DNA of 8,665 nt from CAYWNK01 sp047639615. Its GTDB lineage: Bacteria > Planctomycetota > UBA1135 > GCA-002686595. The position numbers and the translations under genes were made by a program. Below are positions 1-6,435 of this stretch, piece by piece. The stretch's first letter is position 1. Every line of letters starts with the position of its first letter. The notes beneath the pieces are model-generated. The model did no database searches and was not told where the DNA came from. It worked only from the letters and a program-made list of their open reading frames with translations. The stretch is from positions 1 through 8,665 of the forward strand of contig JBLIOL010000242.1 of NCBI GenBank assembly GCA_047639615.1. Reading direction: 5' to 3'.

Positions 1-101
1 ACGCGCCCGCGCAATTTCTTGGCCGGAGCAGGTGCGGCGCCGCCGGATGCGGGCGCAGCCTGAGTGGGACGGGAGGAGGAGCGTTGGATTCGCTTAGCCA
101 T
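1..101 (-). CDS. N-terminus of next operon gene, possibly PilC/GspF inner-membrane platform protein (partial)
   Basis: An ATG at 101-99 on the minus strand opens a frame that has no stop up to the window edge, giving 33 codons. The peptide starts MAKRIQRSSSRP and continues as an Ala/Pro/Gly/Ser-rich, basic stretch ending KKLRGRV, which looks like a disordered cytoplasmic tail. It lies 36 nt downstream of the stop of the second pilB on the same strand, so it is probably in the same operon. In pilB-pilT operons the next gene is commonly pilC, and some PilC/GspF proteins carry a basic, low-complexity N-terminal extension before the first GspF domain. No GspF domain residue is visible in the window, so the product name rests on gene order only. 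No clear Shine-Dalgarno site precedes the ATG. Confidence 0.5.
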   Translation of the reverse strand, partial: MAKRIQRSSSRPTQAAPASGGAAPAPAKKLRGR

Positions 102-137
102 GGGGCGTCAGATTCGTGGGTGGGTTGCCAAGAATGG

Positions 138-1805
138 CTAGGCGGCTGTCTCGCGCAAAACTTCTTCGAGGGTGGTACGCCCCTCGAGGGCAGCCTGCAA
201 ACCTGCGGAACGCAGGGTGCGCATGCCCTGGCGGATGGCTGCTTCGCGCAGCTCCTCCATGGACACGCCGGTCTGGACGAGGTTCTTGATGGTCTCGTCC
301 ATAGTCAGGATCTCGAACACGCCCATGCGACCGCGGTAACCGGTGTGGTGACAGCCTTCGCAGCCCTTCCCAAAGAACAGGGTCGTGCCGCGCAAGTCGC
401 CCGCTTCCGCGCCGAGTTGCTCGAGCAGATCCTCATCCGGCTCGTAGGACTCGCGGCAGTCGGGGCAGATAGTGCGCACTAGACGCTGGGCCACGACCGC
501 CTCCAAGGTAGCCGTGATCAGGAAGGGCTCGATGCCCATGTCCACCAAGCGCGTGACCGTGCTGGGTGCGTCGTTGGTGTGGATCGTGGCGAATACGGCG
601 TGACCCGTGAGGCTGGCCTCCACCGCGGTTGTGGCCGTCTCGCGGTCGCGGATCTCACCCACCAGGATTTTGTCCGGGTCTTGACGCAGGATCGAGCGCA
701 ACACGGAGCTATAGGTCACGCCGATATCCGGATGAATCGGCACCTGCACGATGCCCTGGATGTCGTACTCCACGGGATCCTCCACGGTGATGATCTTGAC
801 CTCCGGGGAGTTGGCCTCGGAGAGCATGGCGTAGAGCGTGGTGGTCTTGCCCGAACCCGTAGGCCCGGTCACGAGCACGATGCCGTGGGGCAATTTGGTC
901 AAGGCGCGCAGGTCCGTTTCGTCCTGTTCGCGCAGGCCCAAGGCCTGCAGGTCCAAGCTCACGGCGGAGCGGTCGAGCACACGCATGACGCAGCCCTCGC
1001 CGGATTGGCTGGGCAATGTCGCCACGCGCAGGTCCACCGGACGGCCGTCGATGGCCAGCTCGATGCGGCCGTCTTGGGGAAGGCGCGTCTCGGTGATGTC
1101 CAAGTCGGCCATGACTTTGATACGCGACACCAGCGGCAGGGCCAAGTGCACGGGCGGGCCTTCCACTTCGTATAGGGTTCCATCCACGCGATAGCGAATG
1201 CGGAACGCATCCTCGTACACCTCGAAGTGCACGTCGGAAGCCCGGTCGCGCACGGCGCGCTGCAGGATTGAATTGAGCAAGCGCACCACGGGCTTGGCCT
1301 GCGAAGCGCTCTCCGCGTCGTTGCCAAGGGCGGCGCCTGCGGCTACGGCGATGGCGTCCGCCAAGGATTCCTCAGCGCCGTAGTGCTCGGTCACGAGCTC
1401 GATCAAGCGCGCAGCATCCCCCACCGCGGCCCGCACGGGCATGCCCGTGGTGAAGGACAAATCCTCCAACACGCTCTGGTTCAAGGGATCGCCGAGTACC
1501 ACCACCAGATTGCCGCTCTCCACCCGCATGGGCAGCACGCCAAAGGTGTGGCAAGTGCTGCCGTCCAAGGTGTCGAGGGCTTCCTGCGTAGGCGCAACCG
1601 CGTGCAGGTCGATGGTTTCAAGCCCAGCCTGTTCAGCTAGGGCCAAGGCCACATCCCCCTCGGTGCAGGCATTCAAGGCCACCAAGCACTGGCCGATCAA
1701 ACCACCGTGCTTGCGCTGATCGCCGAGAGCGCGCTGCACATCCCCTTCGCGGACCGTGCCGCGGGCCTTCAGAATCTGGCCGAGTAGCTGACGTCCGGAG
1801 CTCAC
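138..1805 (-). CDS. pilB: PilB/GspE-type type IV pilus assembly ATPase with MshEN domain (second copy)
   Basis: This 555-residue hexameric motor ATPase is of the family that powers pilin or pseudopilin polymerisation at the cytoplasmic face of the inner membrane. Residues 7-59 form a two-part MshEN-like motif, followed by the rest of the N1 domain to about 145 and a short Ala-rich linker. The N2 domain contains RASDVHFE (188-195) and YRVDG (205-209). The C-terminal ATPase domain has Walker A GPTGSGKTTT (314-323), Asp box VEDPVEY (341-347), RQDPD then Walker B ILVGEIRD (374-387), and His box TGHAVFATIHTND (400-412). A zinc-type Cys4 motif is C447-x2-C450-x31-C482-x2-C485. Length is normal for PilB/GspE. 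The start is GTG at 1805-1803, overlapping the pilT stop by 4 nt and preceded by GGAGG at 7 nt. All catalytic motifs are intact. PilB and GspE cannot be separated by sequence alone; the adjoining pilT favours a pilus role. Confidence 0.95.
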   Translation of the reverse strand: MSSGRQLLGQILKARGTVREGDVQRALGDQRKHGGLIGQCLVALNACTEGDVALALAEQAGLETIDLHAVAPTQEALDTLDGSTCHTFGVLPMRVESGNLVVVLGDPLNQSVLEDLSFTTGMPVRAAVGDAARLIELVTEHYGAEESLADAIAVAAGAALGNDAESASQAKPVVRLLNSILQRAVRDRASDVHFEVYEDAFRIRYRVDGTLYEVEGPPVHLALPLVSRIKVMADLDITETRLPQDGRIELAIDGRPVDLRVATLPSQSGEGCVMRVLDRSAVSLDLQALGLREQDETDLRALTKLPHGIVLVTGPTGSGKTTTLYAMLSEANSPEVKIITVEDPVEYDIQGIVQVPIHPDIGVTYSSVLRSILRQDPDKILVGEIRDRETATTAVEASLTGHAVFATIHTNDAPSTVTRLVDMGIEPFLITATLEAVVAQRLVRTICPDCRESYEPDEDLLEQLGAEAGDLRGTTLFFGKGCEGCHHTGYRGRMGVFEILTMDETIKNLVQTGVSMEELREAAIRQGMRTLRSAGLQAALEGRTTLEEVLRETAA

Positions 1806-2857
1806 AGGCGAGCCTCCAGGTCGCGCGGACTCTGAGCATAGTCCAAGGCCACCCGACCGGTGATGACATCCTCGCGCACGAGTTCGAAGAGGTAGTCATC
1901 CAGGGTGACCATGCCCTGGCGCTTGTTGGTCTGCAGGGTGGACTGAATCTTGTTTGTCTCGTTCTTGCGGATCAGGTTGGTGATCGCAGCGTTATTGATC
2001 ATGACCTCGAAGCCCGCCACGCGTCCGGTGCCACTGGCACGCGGCATCAGCACCTGGGAGACCACCGCCACCAGCGAAACCGCCAGCTGCGCGCGGATCT
2101 GTTCCTGCTGATTAGCGGGGTAGGCATCCACTAGGCGGTTGACCGTGCGAGCGGAACCCGTGGTGTGCAGGGTGCCGAAGACCAGGTGCCCCGTCTCCGC
2201 CGCGGTGATCGCCGCGGAGATGGTCTCCAGGTCGCGCATCTCGCCCAGCAGAATCACGTCCGGGTCCTGACGTAACACGCGCCGCATGGCCTCGGTGAAG
2301 TCGGGCACATCCGAGCCCACCTCGCGCTGGGTGATCAGGCCCTTCTTGTGGGTGTGATAGAACTCGATCGGATCTTCGATGGTGACGATGTGATGATCCA
2401 TCTCAGCGTTGATCCAATCGATCATCGTGGCCAAGGTGGTCGACTTACCGGAGCCCGTAGGGCCCGTCACCAGAATCAGACCGCGCGGCCGGCGCAGGAG
2501 CTCCTGCACCTGGGTCGGCAAGCCGATCTGCTCGAAGGTCAGCAGCGTCGAAGGGATCAAGCGCAGCACCGCCGAGAGGCGCCCGCGCTGACGCATGCAG
2601 CTGACCCGGAAGCGCGTGCCGGAGGCGTGCGCAAGACCGATGTCGGTGGTGCCCATGCGCTGCAGCTCTTCCCAGTGCTTCTCGTCACATAGCTCGCGCA
2701 CCAGCACCTCGCTGCTGGCGTCATCGAGTACCTGCTCGTTCAGCGGCAAGAGCGCCCCGTTGATGCGGCCCACTGGTGGGCGGCCGGGATTCAGGTGTAG
2801 GTCAGACGCGCCAGCGGCGATCGCGGCGGTCATGAGTTCGTCGGCGGTGGGAGCCAT
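1802..2857 (-). CDS. pilT: PilT twitching motility / pilus retraction ATPase
   Basis: This 351-residue protein belongs to the PilT family, hexameric ATPases that depolymerise type IV pili and drive twitching motility, DNA uptake or surface sensing. It has the short PilT architecture without the N1/MshEN domain or the cysteine motif of PilB. ASDLHLNPGRPP lies at residues 17-28, Walker A GPTGSGKSTT at 132-141, Asp box IEDPIEF at 160-166, RQDPD then Walker B VILLGEMRD at 196-209, and His box TGHLVFGTLHTT at 222-233. The PilT hallmark AIRNLIRE motif appears as AITNLIRKNE (291-300), followed by the usual tail with MVTLDDYL. GEMRD, where PilB has GEIRD, is typical of PilT. The ATG at 2857-2855 places 16 residues before ASDLHL, normal for the family; it has no clear Shine-Dalgarno site. 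It starts 22 nt after the upstream pilB stop. PilU is less likely because of the LIR motif and RQDPD. Confidence 0.95.
   Translation of the reverse strand: MAPTADELMTAAIAAGASDLHLNPGRPPVGRINGALLPLNEQVLDDASSEVLVRELCDEKHWEELQRMGTTDIGLAHASGTRFRVSCMRQRGRLSAVLRLIPSTLLTFEQIGLPTQVQELLRRPRGLILVTGPTGSGKSTTLATMIDWINAEMDHHIVTIEDPIEFYHTHKKGLITQREVGSDVPDFTEAMRRVLRQDPDVILLGEMRDLETISAAITAAETGHLVFGTLHTTGSARTVNRLVDAYPANQQEQIRAQLAVSLVAVVSQVLMPRASGTGRVAGFEVMINNAAITNLIRKNETNKIQSTLQTNKRQGMVTLDDYLFELVREDVITGRVALDYAQSPRDLEARL
1813..1817 (-). promoter_or_regulatory. Shine-Dalgarno site for the second pilB, inside the end of pilT
   Basis: The minus strand reads GGAGG here, 7 nt upstream of the GTG at 1805-1803. It lies in the Leu-Glu-Ala codons near the end of pilT. 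Together with the 4-nt GTGA overlap of stop and start, it indicates translational coupling of pilT and the second pilB. It is the best ribosome site seen in the window and supports the GTG as the true start. Confidence 0.75.
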
Positions 2858-2879
2858 GGAATTGCGCAGGTCTTTGGAA

Positions 2880-4550
2880 CTAGGCGTCGGCGACAGCCGC
2901 GCCTTGAATGCGGGTCACGCGCAGGATTTCGGCCACGCTGGTCAGTCCGGCTAGCACCTTCTGGGCTCCGTCCTGAGCGAGGGGCAAGAGCACACCACTC
3001 TGGATCGCGCCACGCCGCACCTCATCCAGGGGCGCGCCCCGGAAGGTCTGTTGGCGCACGGCGGCGTCCACTTCGAAACGCTCGTAGAGCGCCACTCGCC
3101 CGCGATAGCCCGTGCCCTCGCAGGCGCGGCAGCCACGCGGGATCATGAACTTGCGACCTTTGGCCAAGCCCGGATCCATGCCGATGGCTTCAGCCTCGCC
3201 CGGCTGGGGGTCCGCCGGACTCGCGCATTCCGAGCACAGCCGGCGCACCAGGCGCTGGCCGATCACGGCTTGCACGGAAGCGGAGACCAGGAAGGGCTTA
3301 ACCCCCAGGTCCACCAGGCGCGTGAGCGCCGAAGGCGCATCGTTGGTGTGCAAGGTGCTGAAGACAAGGTGTCCGGTGAGCGCCGCCTGAATGGCGATCT
3401 CGGCCGTCTCCAGGTCGCGGATCTCGCCCACCAGGATGACGTTGGGAGCACAGCGCAACATGGCGCGCAGGATACGGCTGAAGGTCAGCCCCACACGTTC
3501 GTGCACCTGCACCTGGTTGATGCCGGAGAGGTGGTACTCGACCGGATCCTCGGCGGTGATGATCTTGGTGTCGGAGCGGTTGAGCTCCTGCAGAGCCGCG
3601 TACAGGGTCGTGGTCTTGCCCGAGCCCGTGGGGCCAGTCACGAGCACGATCCCGTTGGGCTTGGTGATCACGCGCCGGAACCAAGCCAACGGCTCGTCGT
3701 CGAAGCCCAAGTCGCGCAAGGAGAGCAGGTTCGCACCGCGATCCAAGATACGCATGACCATGGTCTCGCCGTGGCTGGCGGGCAGGATCGAAGCACGCAC
3801 GTCGAGCTCGCGCCCGGCGATCTTGAGGCTGATGCGACCGTCCTGGGACTTGCGCTTCTCGGCGATGTCCATGCGCGCCATGATCTTCAGGCGGCTGATC
3901 AACGGCGCGGCCAAGTGCTCCGGATGATCCGCGATGTCGCGCAACATGCCGTCCACTCGGAAGCGGATGCGCACGCGGCCGTGGCCGGGCTCCACGTGGA
4001 TGTCACTGGCGCGCTCCTCGATGGCGCGCGCAAAGGTCTGTGTCACCAGACGCACGATGGGCGCGTCGTCGCCCTCGTCGCCGCCCTGGGCGCCCATCTG
4101 GACCGCCACATCTTCCTCGCTACTCGCCTCGCCGTAGTGGCGCACCAGAGCGCGCGCCAGGGCCGTGGGCGTGGCCAGGGCACAAGCCACGGCGCTACCC
4201 AGCACAAACTCCAGCTGGTCGGCGACGATGCGCTTGAAGGGGTCATCGATGGCCACCACCAGCTTGCCGCCCTTCTCCATCAGGGGCACGATGCCCTGCT
4301 CGATGGCGAGCTCCGCGGGCACGCGATCGATCACGTCGGCGCCCGGGCTGCCCTTGTCGAGATCGACGAAGGGCATGCCGTTCTCCTTGGCAAGCGCGCG
4401 CCAGACCGTGGCCTCATCGGCCAGGCCCAGATCCATGATCGCTTCGGAGAGCGATAGTCCCCCACCGCGTTGGCGGGCCTGGGCTTGGCGTAGGTCCTCG
4501 TCGGACAGGGCACCAGACGAACGGAGAATCTCGGCGAGGTCGGCGGTCAC
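2880..4550 (-). CDS. pilB: PilB/GspE-type assembly ATPase with diverged MshEN motif (first copy, operon promoter-proximal)
   Basis: This 556-residue paralog has the same layout as the other PilB-type protein in the operon. A degenerate MshEN-like region covers residues 4-56, with the rest of N1 to about 140 and a linker rich in Glu, Asp and Gly. N2 carries RASDIHVEPG (180-189) and FRVDG (197-201). The ATPase domain has Walker A GPTGSGKTTT (306-315), Asp box AEDPVEY (333-339), Walker B VILVGEIRD (371-379) and His box TGHLVFSTLHTND (392-404). The cysteine motif is C439-x2-C442-x31-C474-x2-C477. Oddly, the usual RQDPD before Walker B reads RCAPN (366-370); the GEIRD glutamate is kept, so activity is plausible. 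The start is GTG at 4550-4548. The frame stays open upstream to a TAG at 4665-4667, but with no ATG, GTG or TTG, so the GTG is the first usable start. No Shine-Dalgarno site is evident. It may be the operon's main motor or a partner of the second copy. Confidence 0.93.
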   Translation of the reverse strand: MTADLAEILRSSGALSDEDLRQAQARQRGGGLSLSEAIMDLGLADEATVWRALAKENGMPFVDLDKGSPGADVIDRVPAELAIEQGIVPLMEKGGKLVVAIDDPFKRIVADQLEFVLGSAVACALATPTALARALVRHYGEASSEEDVAVQMGAQGGDEGDDAPIVRLVTQTFARAIEERASDIHVEPGHGRVRIRFRVDGMLRDIADHPEHLAAPLISRLKIMARMDIAEKRKSQDGRISLKIAGRELDVRASILPASHGETMVMRILDRGANLLSLRDLGFDDEPLAWFRRVITKPNGIVLVTGPTGSGKTTTLYAALQELNRSDTKIITAEDPVEYHLSGINQVQVHERVGLTFSRILRAMLRCAPNVILVGEIRDLETAEIAIQAALTGHLVFSTLHTNDAPSALTRLVDLGVKPFLVSASVQAVIGQRLVRRLCSECASPADPQPGEAEAIGMDPGLAKGRKFMIPRGCRACEGTGYRGRVALYERFEVDAAVRQQTFRGAPLDEVRRGAIQSGVLLPLAQDGAQKVLAGLTSVAEILRVTRIQGAAVADA

Positions 4551-4676
4551 GTGGTACGGGTCGGCAGGGCTGAGGCAGGGAGGAAGGCTGGCTCCAGAGG
4601 GGCCGGGCAGGGCTCCTACCCGCTGGAGGCCGCGATGATACCGGCGAACTGCTCCCGAATCCCGCTAGAACGCCAA
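4551..4676 (-). promoter_or_regulatory. Leader / presumed promoter region of the pilus ATPase operon, with three CCCTGCC repeats
   Basis: This non-coding stretch lies between a hairpin and the first gene of the operon, so it should contain the operon promoter. Read on the minus strand, CCCTGCC occurs three times, at 4612-4606, 4580-4574 and 4569-4563. The outer two extend to AGCCCTGCC. The copies are 32 and 11 nt apart, close to three turns and one turn of the helix. A TATCAT hexamer at 4640-4635 differs from the -10 consensus by one base but has no good -35 partner. No sigma-54 element was seen. The promoter is inferred from position; the repeats are read directly. Confidence 0.35.
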
Positions 4677-4708
4677 CCACCCCCTGGGGCCGAGGCTCCA
4701 GGGGGTGG
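4677..4708 (-). terminator. Hairpin after the DUF1573 gene, probable transcription terminator
   Basis: An 11-bp perfect inverted repeat, CCACCCCCTGG (4677-4687) and CCAGGGGGTGG (4698-4708), extends inward by three further pairs, one of them G-T, to about 14 bp around a CGAG loop. It starts 24 nt beyond the stop of the minus-strand DUF1573 gene and lies before the leader of the pilus operon, the right place for an insulator between them. On the minus strand it is followed by TTGGCGTT, a poor U-tract. The better T-run (CTTTT, 4709-4713) is on the plus strand, where no gene ends nearby. Confidence 0.55.
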
Positions 4709-4732
4709 CTTTTGGGGTCAGATCGCTCTGGA

Positions 4733-6346
4733 TCAGCGACCGCCGCGCACACCGGCGCGGCAGACGCCACTGAAGTGCACGATGATCTCGGGCTTGGCCT
4801 CGTGGCCAGTGCTGATCACCAGCTCGCCCCGGAAGGAGCCGTCGGCGCCCTCAGGAAGGCCATTCAGGCGCAGCTCCACGTCCATGCCGTTGCCGTTGGA
4901 GGAGGGCTTGACGCTGGTGCTGAAGTGCTCAGCGAAGGCCAATTCCTTGCCCTTGTCGCCGCGAACGATCGCCGTGACTCCCGACAGATCGAAGTCGGTA
5001 TCGTGGGAAAGCACCTTGACCGTGCGGGGAACCACCTGGCCGGGGCGCACAAGGCCCATGGAAACGAACTGCGGGGTATGGGAAAGAGCGCCTAGGATGC
5101 GCGCGCTGACACTGGCGGAAACCGCCTGGAACTTCGGGGTTGAGCCGACGCCGTGGTCGTGACCGTCGTCTGCGCTGTGACCATCCTCAAGCTCGGGGCC
5201 GAATTCCACATCGGTGACTAGGGCCAGCTGGTAGCCCAAGGAGCCTTCCTTGGCGTCCATACCGATGGTGACCTCTGCCTTCCAGTGGCCGGAGCGGCCG
5301 TCGGCGTCGGGGTTCGTGGGCACCAGATCGATACTCAGGCCGGCCGGCATCGGGATGTTGCGCGTGTTGTTCGGGGTCAGCATGACCACTTCGCCACGGG
5401 CGGTGCGGATGTCGATGGTCTGCTTGCGGGCCTCGCCGCGCTTGACGTCGCCGAAGTTCAGGAACGGCGGCGTGGCGGTGATGAAGGGCTCGATGTCAGC
5501 CGTCAGCGCCAGCTGGGTCATACCCACCGGATCGTTGTGGTAGACGTTGATGCGCACCTGGGTGCGGTTGCGCTTGGTCGTGGTGTTGAGCTTGGCGGTG
5601 ATGGTCACCTTCTTGCCGGGCTCGATCGGGTCGCCCAGCTTGTAGCTCTCCTGGACGCCGCCCTCGCCTTCCACGAAGACCTCGCCCACGGTGCAGCCAC
5701 AGGTGGGGCTGGCCTGGCGAATGCGCAGGGGAGAAGTTCCGGCGGCGATCATCTCGAAGGTGTGCTCGAGGATGTCACCCTGGCGAGCCAGACCGAAGTC
5801 GAACTTCTCCTTGCCAAAGTCCACAGTCAGCTTGGCGTTGGGATCGACCTGGGTCGTGAGCGCAGGGTTGCCCTTGCTCTGTCCGGCCAGTGCGGCCATC
5901 TTGATTTCCACATCCGCCTCGCTGGCGCCAGCGGCCAGGAGTTCCTTGCGGAGCTCGTCGTTCTTGTCGACCCCCTCGACCCCCTCGCCCACCTTGCCAT
6001 CGGCTTGGCGGTTCTTACGCGCCAGGTCAGCCTGTTGCTTGGCTAGATCCGGGCTGGCACCGCGCGGCAGGGCGCTGGGGACCTTCTTGGCCGGGGGCGG
6101 CACGAATTTCTTCCTACGGCCTCCGTCCTGGGCCTGTTCAGCGTCCAGCTTGGGTACATCAGCGTCGAATTCAGTCCCTTCGTCCTGATTCGCTACGGAG
6201 TTGGTGGCCATTGCGTCGCCGGAGGCCGGGGCGCTGGAAGCAGCCTCTTGCGAGGTGGCCTCTTCTCGAACGGCCTCCTGGGTGCAGGAGCTGAGGAGGA
6301 TGAGAGATGTGGCCAGCAGGAAGCTGGTGGGTCGAATCTGAGTCAT
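4733..6346 (-). CDS. Lipoprotein with three DUF1573-like Ig domains
   Basis: This 537-residue envelope protein has an N-terminal lipoprotein signal: a hydrophobic segment from about residue 8 to 20 ends in LSSC, with the acylated cysteine predicted at position 21. Residues 22-175 are a charged, Ala/Glu/Pro-rich spacer, probably disordered. Residues 182-287 form a DUF1573 domain (FDFG at 182-185, CGCT at 216-219). Residues 293-385 and 425-530 look like two more copies, starting FLNFGDVKRG and FVSMGLVRPG, without the paired cysteines. A His/Asp-rich loop sits between domains 2 and 3 (389-401). One further cysteine lies near the end (C529). DUF1573 proteins are common in Planctomycetota and Bacteroidota and have no settled function; the fold suggests an extracytoplasmic binding or scaffold role. 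The ATG at 6346-6344 gives a complete signal peptide. The gene is divergent from the next and separated from the pilus operon by a hairpin, so no functional link is shown. Confidence 0.9.
   Translation of the reverse strand: MTQIRPTSFLLATSLILLSSCTQEAVREEATSQEAASSAPASGDAMATNSVANQDEGTEFDADVPKLDAEQAQDGGRRKKFVPPPAKKVPSALPRGASPDLAKQQADLARKNRQADGKVGEGVEGVDKNDELRKELLAAGASEADVEIKMAALAGQSKGNPALTTQVDPNAKLTVDFGKEKFDFGLARQGDILEHTFEMIAAGTSPLRIRQASPTCGCTVGEVFVEGEGGVQESYKLGDPIEPGKKVTITAKLNTTTKRNRTQVRINVYHNDPVGMTQLALTADIEPFITATPPFLNFGDVKRGEARKQTIDIRTARGEVVMLTPNNTRNIPMPAGLSIDLVPTNPDADGRSGHWKAEVTIGMDAKEGSLGYQLALVTDVEFGPELEDGHSADDGHDHGVGSTPKFQAVSASVSARILGALSHTPQFVSMGLVRPGQVVPRTVKVLSHDTDFDLSGVTAIVRGDKGKELAFAEHFSTSVKPSSNGNGMDVELRLNGLPEGADGSFRGELVISTGHEAKPEIIVHFSGVCRAGVRGGR
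5969..5986 (-). repeat. In-frame 9-bp tandem repeat in the DUF1573 gene spacer
   Basis: The minus strand reads GAGGGGGTC twice in a row, encoding Glu-Gly-Val twice at about residues 121-126 of the lipoprotein, in the spacer between the lipid anchor and the first DUF1573 domain. It is in frame and probably arose by slippage; it should only affect spacer length. Confidence 0.65.
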
Positions 6347-6435
6347 GGTTACGGCTGTTTGGAGCTTGCCTTTATCCTACCCGAGTCAAAGGGCGGAGCG
6401 CGGAATTGGGGGCTCGGAGATAGGATGCGACGACG
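6347..6435. promoter_or_regulatory. Divergent intergenic region between two envelope-protein genes
   Basis: These 89 bp lie between the start of the minus-strand DUF1573 gene and the start of the plus-strand gene, so both promoters should be here or just inside the genes. On the minus strand TTGACT (6388-6383) resembles a -35 box, but nothing like a -10 follows at 15-19 nt. On the plus strand AGGA (6422-6425) lies 10 nt before the ATG at 6436, a modest ribosome site. No inverted repeat or clear operator was seen. Confidence 0.4.

Noticed and set aside
579..1175. A 198-codon plus-strand open frame opposite the second pilB
   Set aside because: Same reason: antisense shadow with His/Gly/Arg-rich composition and no recognisable domain.
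3051..4457. A 468-codon plus-strand open frame opposite the first pilB
   Set aside because: It lies entirely antisense to a gene with all PilB motifs. Its translation is His/Gln/Arg/Ala/Gly-rich with no family motif, as expected from the complement of a GC-rich coding sequence.
4551..5162. A plus-strand open frame running from the operon leader into the DUF1573 gene
   Set aside because: It crosses the hairpin and continues antisense to a well-supported gene, with a Pro/Arg/Ser-rich translation.
5285..6046. A 253-codon plus-strand open frame opposite the DUF1573 gene
   Set aside because: The minus-strand frame has a lipoprotein signal and DUF1573 motifs; the plus frame has neither signal nor domain.
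6383..6388. TTGACT on the minus strand as a -35 box for the DUF1573 gene
   Set aside because: No -10-like hexamer occurs at 15-19 nt downstream, so a promoter cannot be supported.
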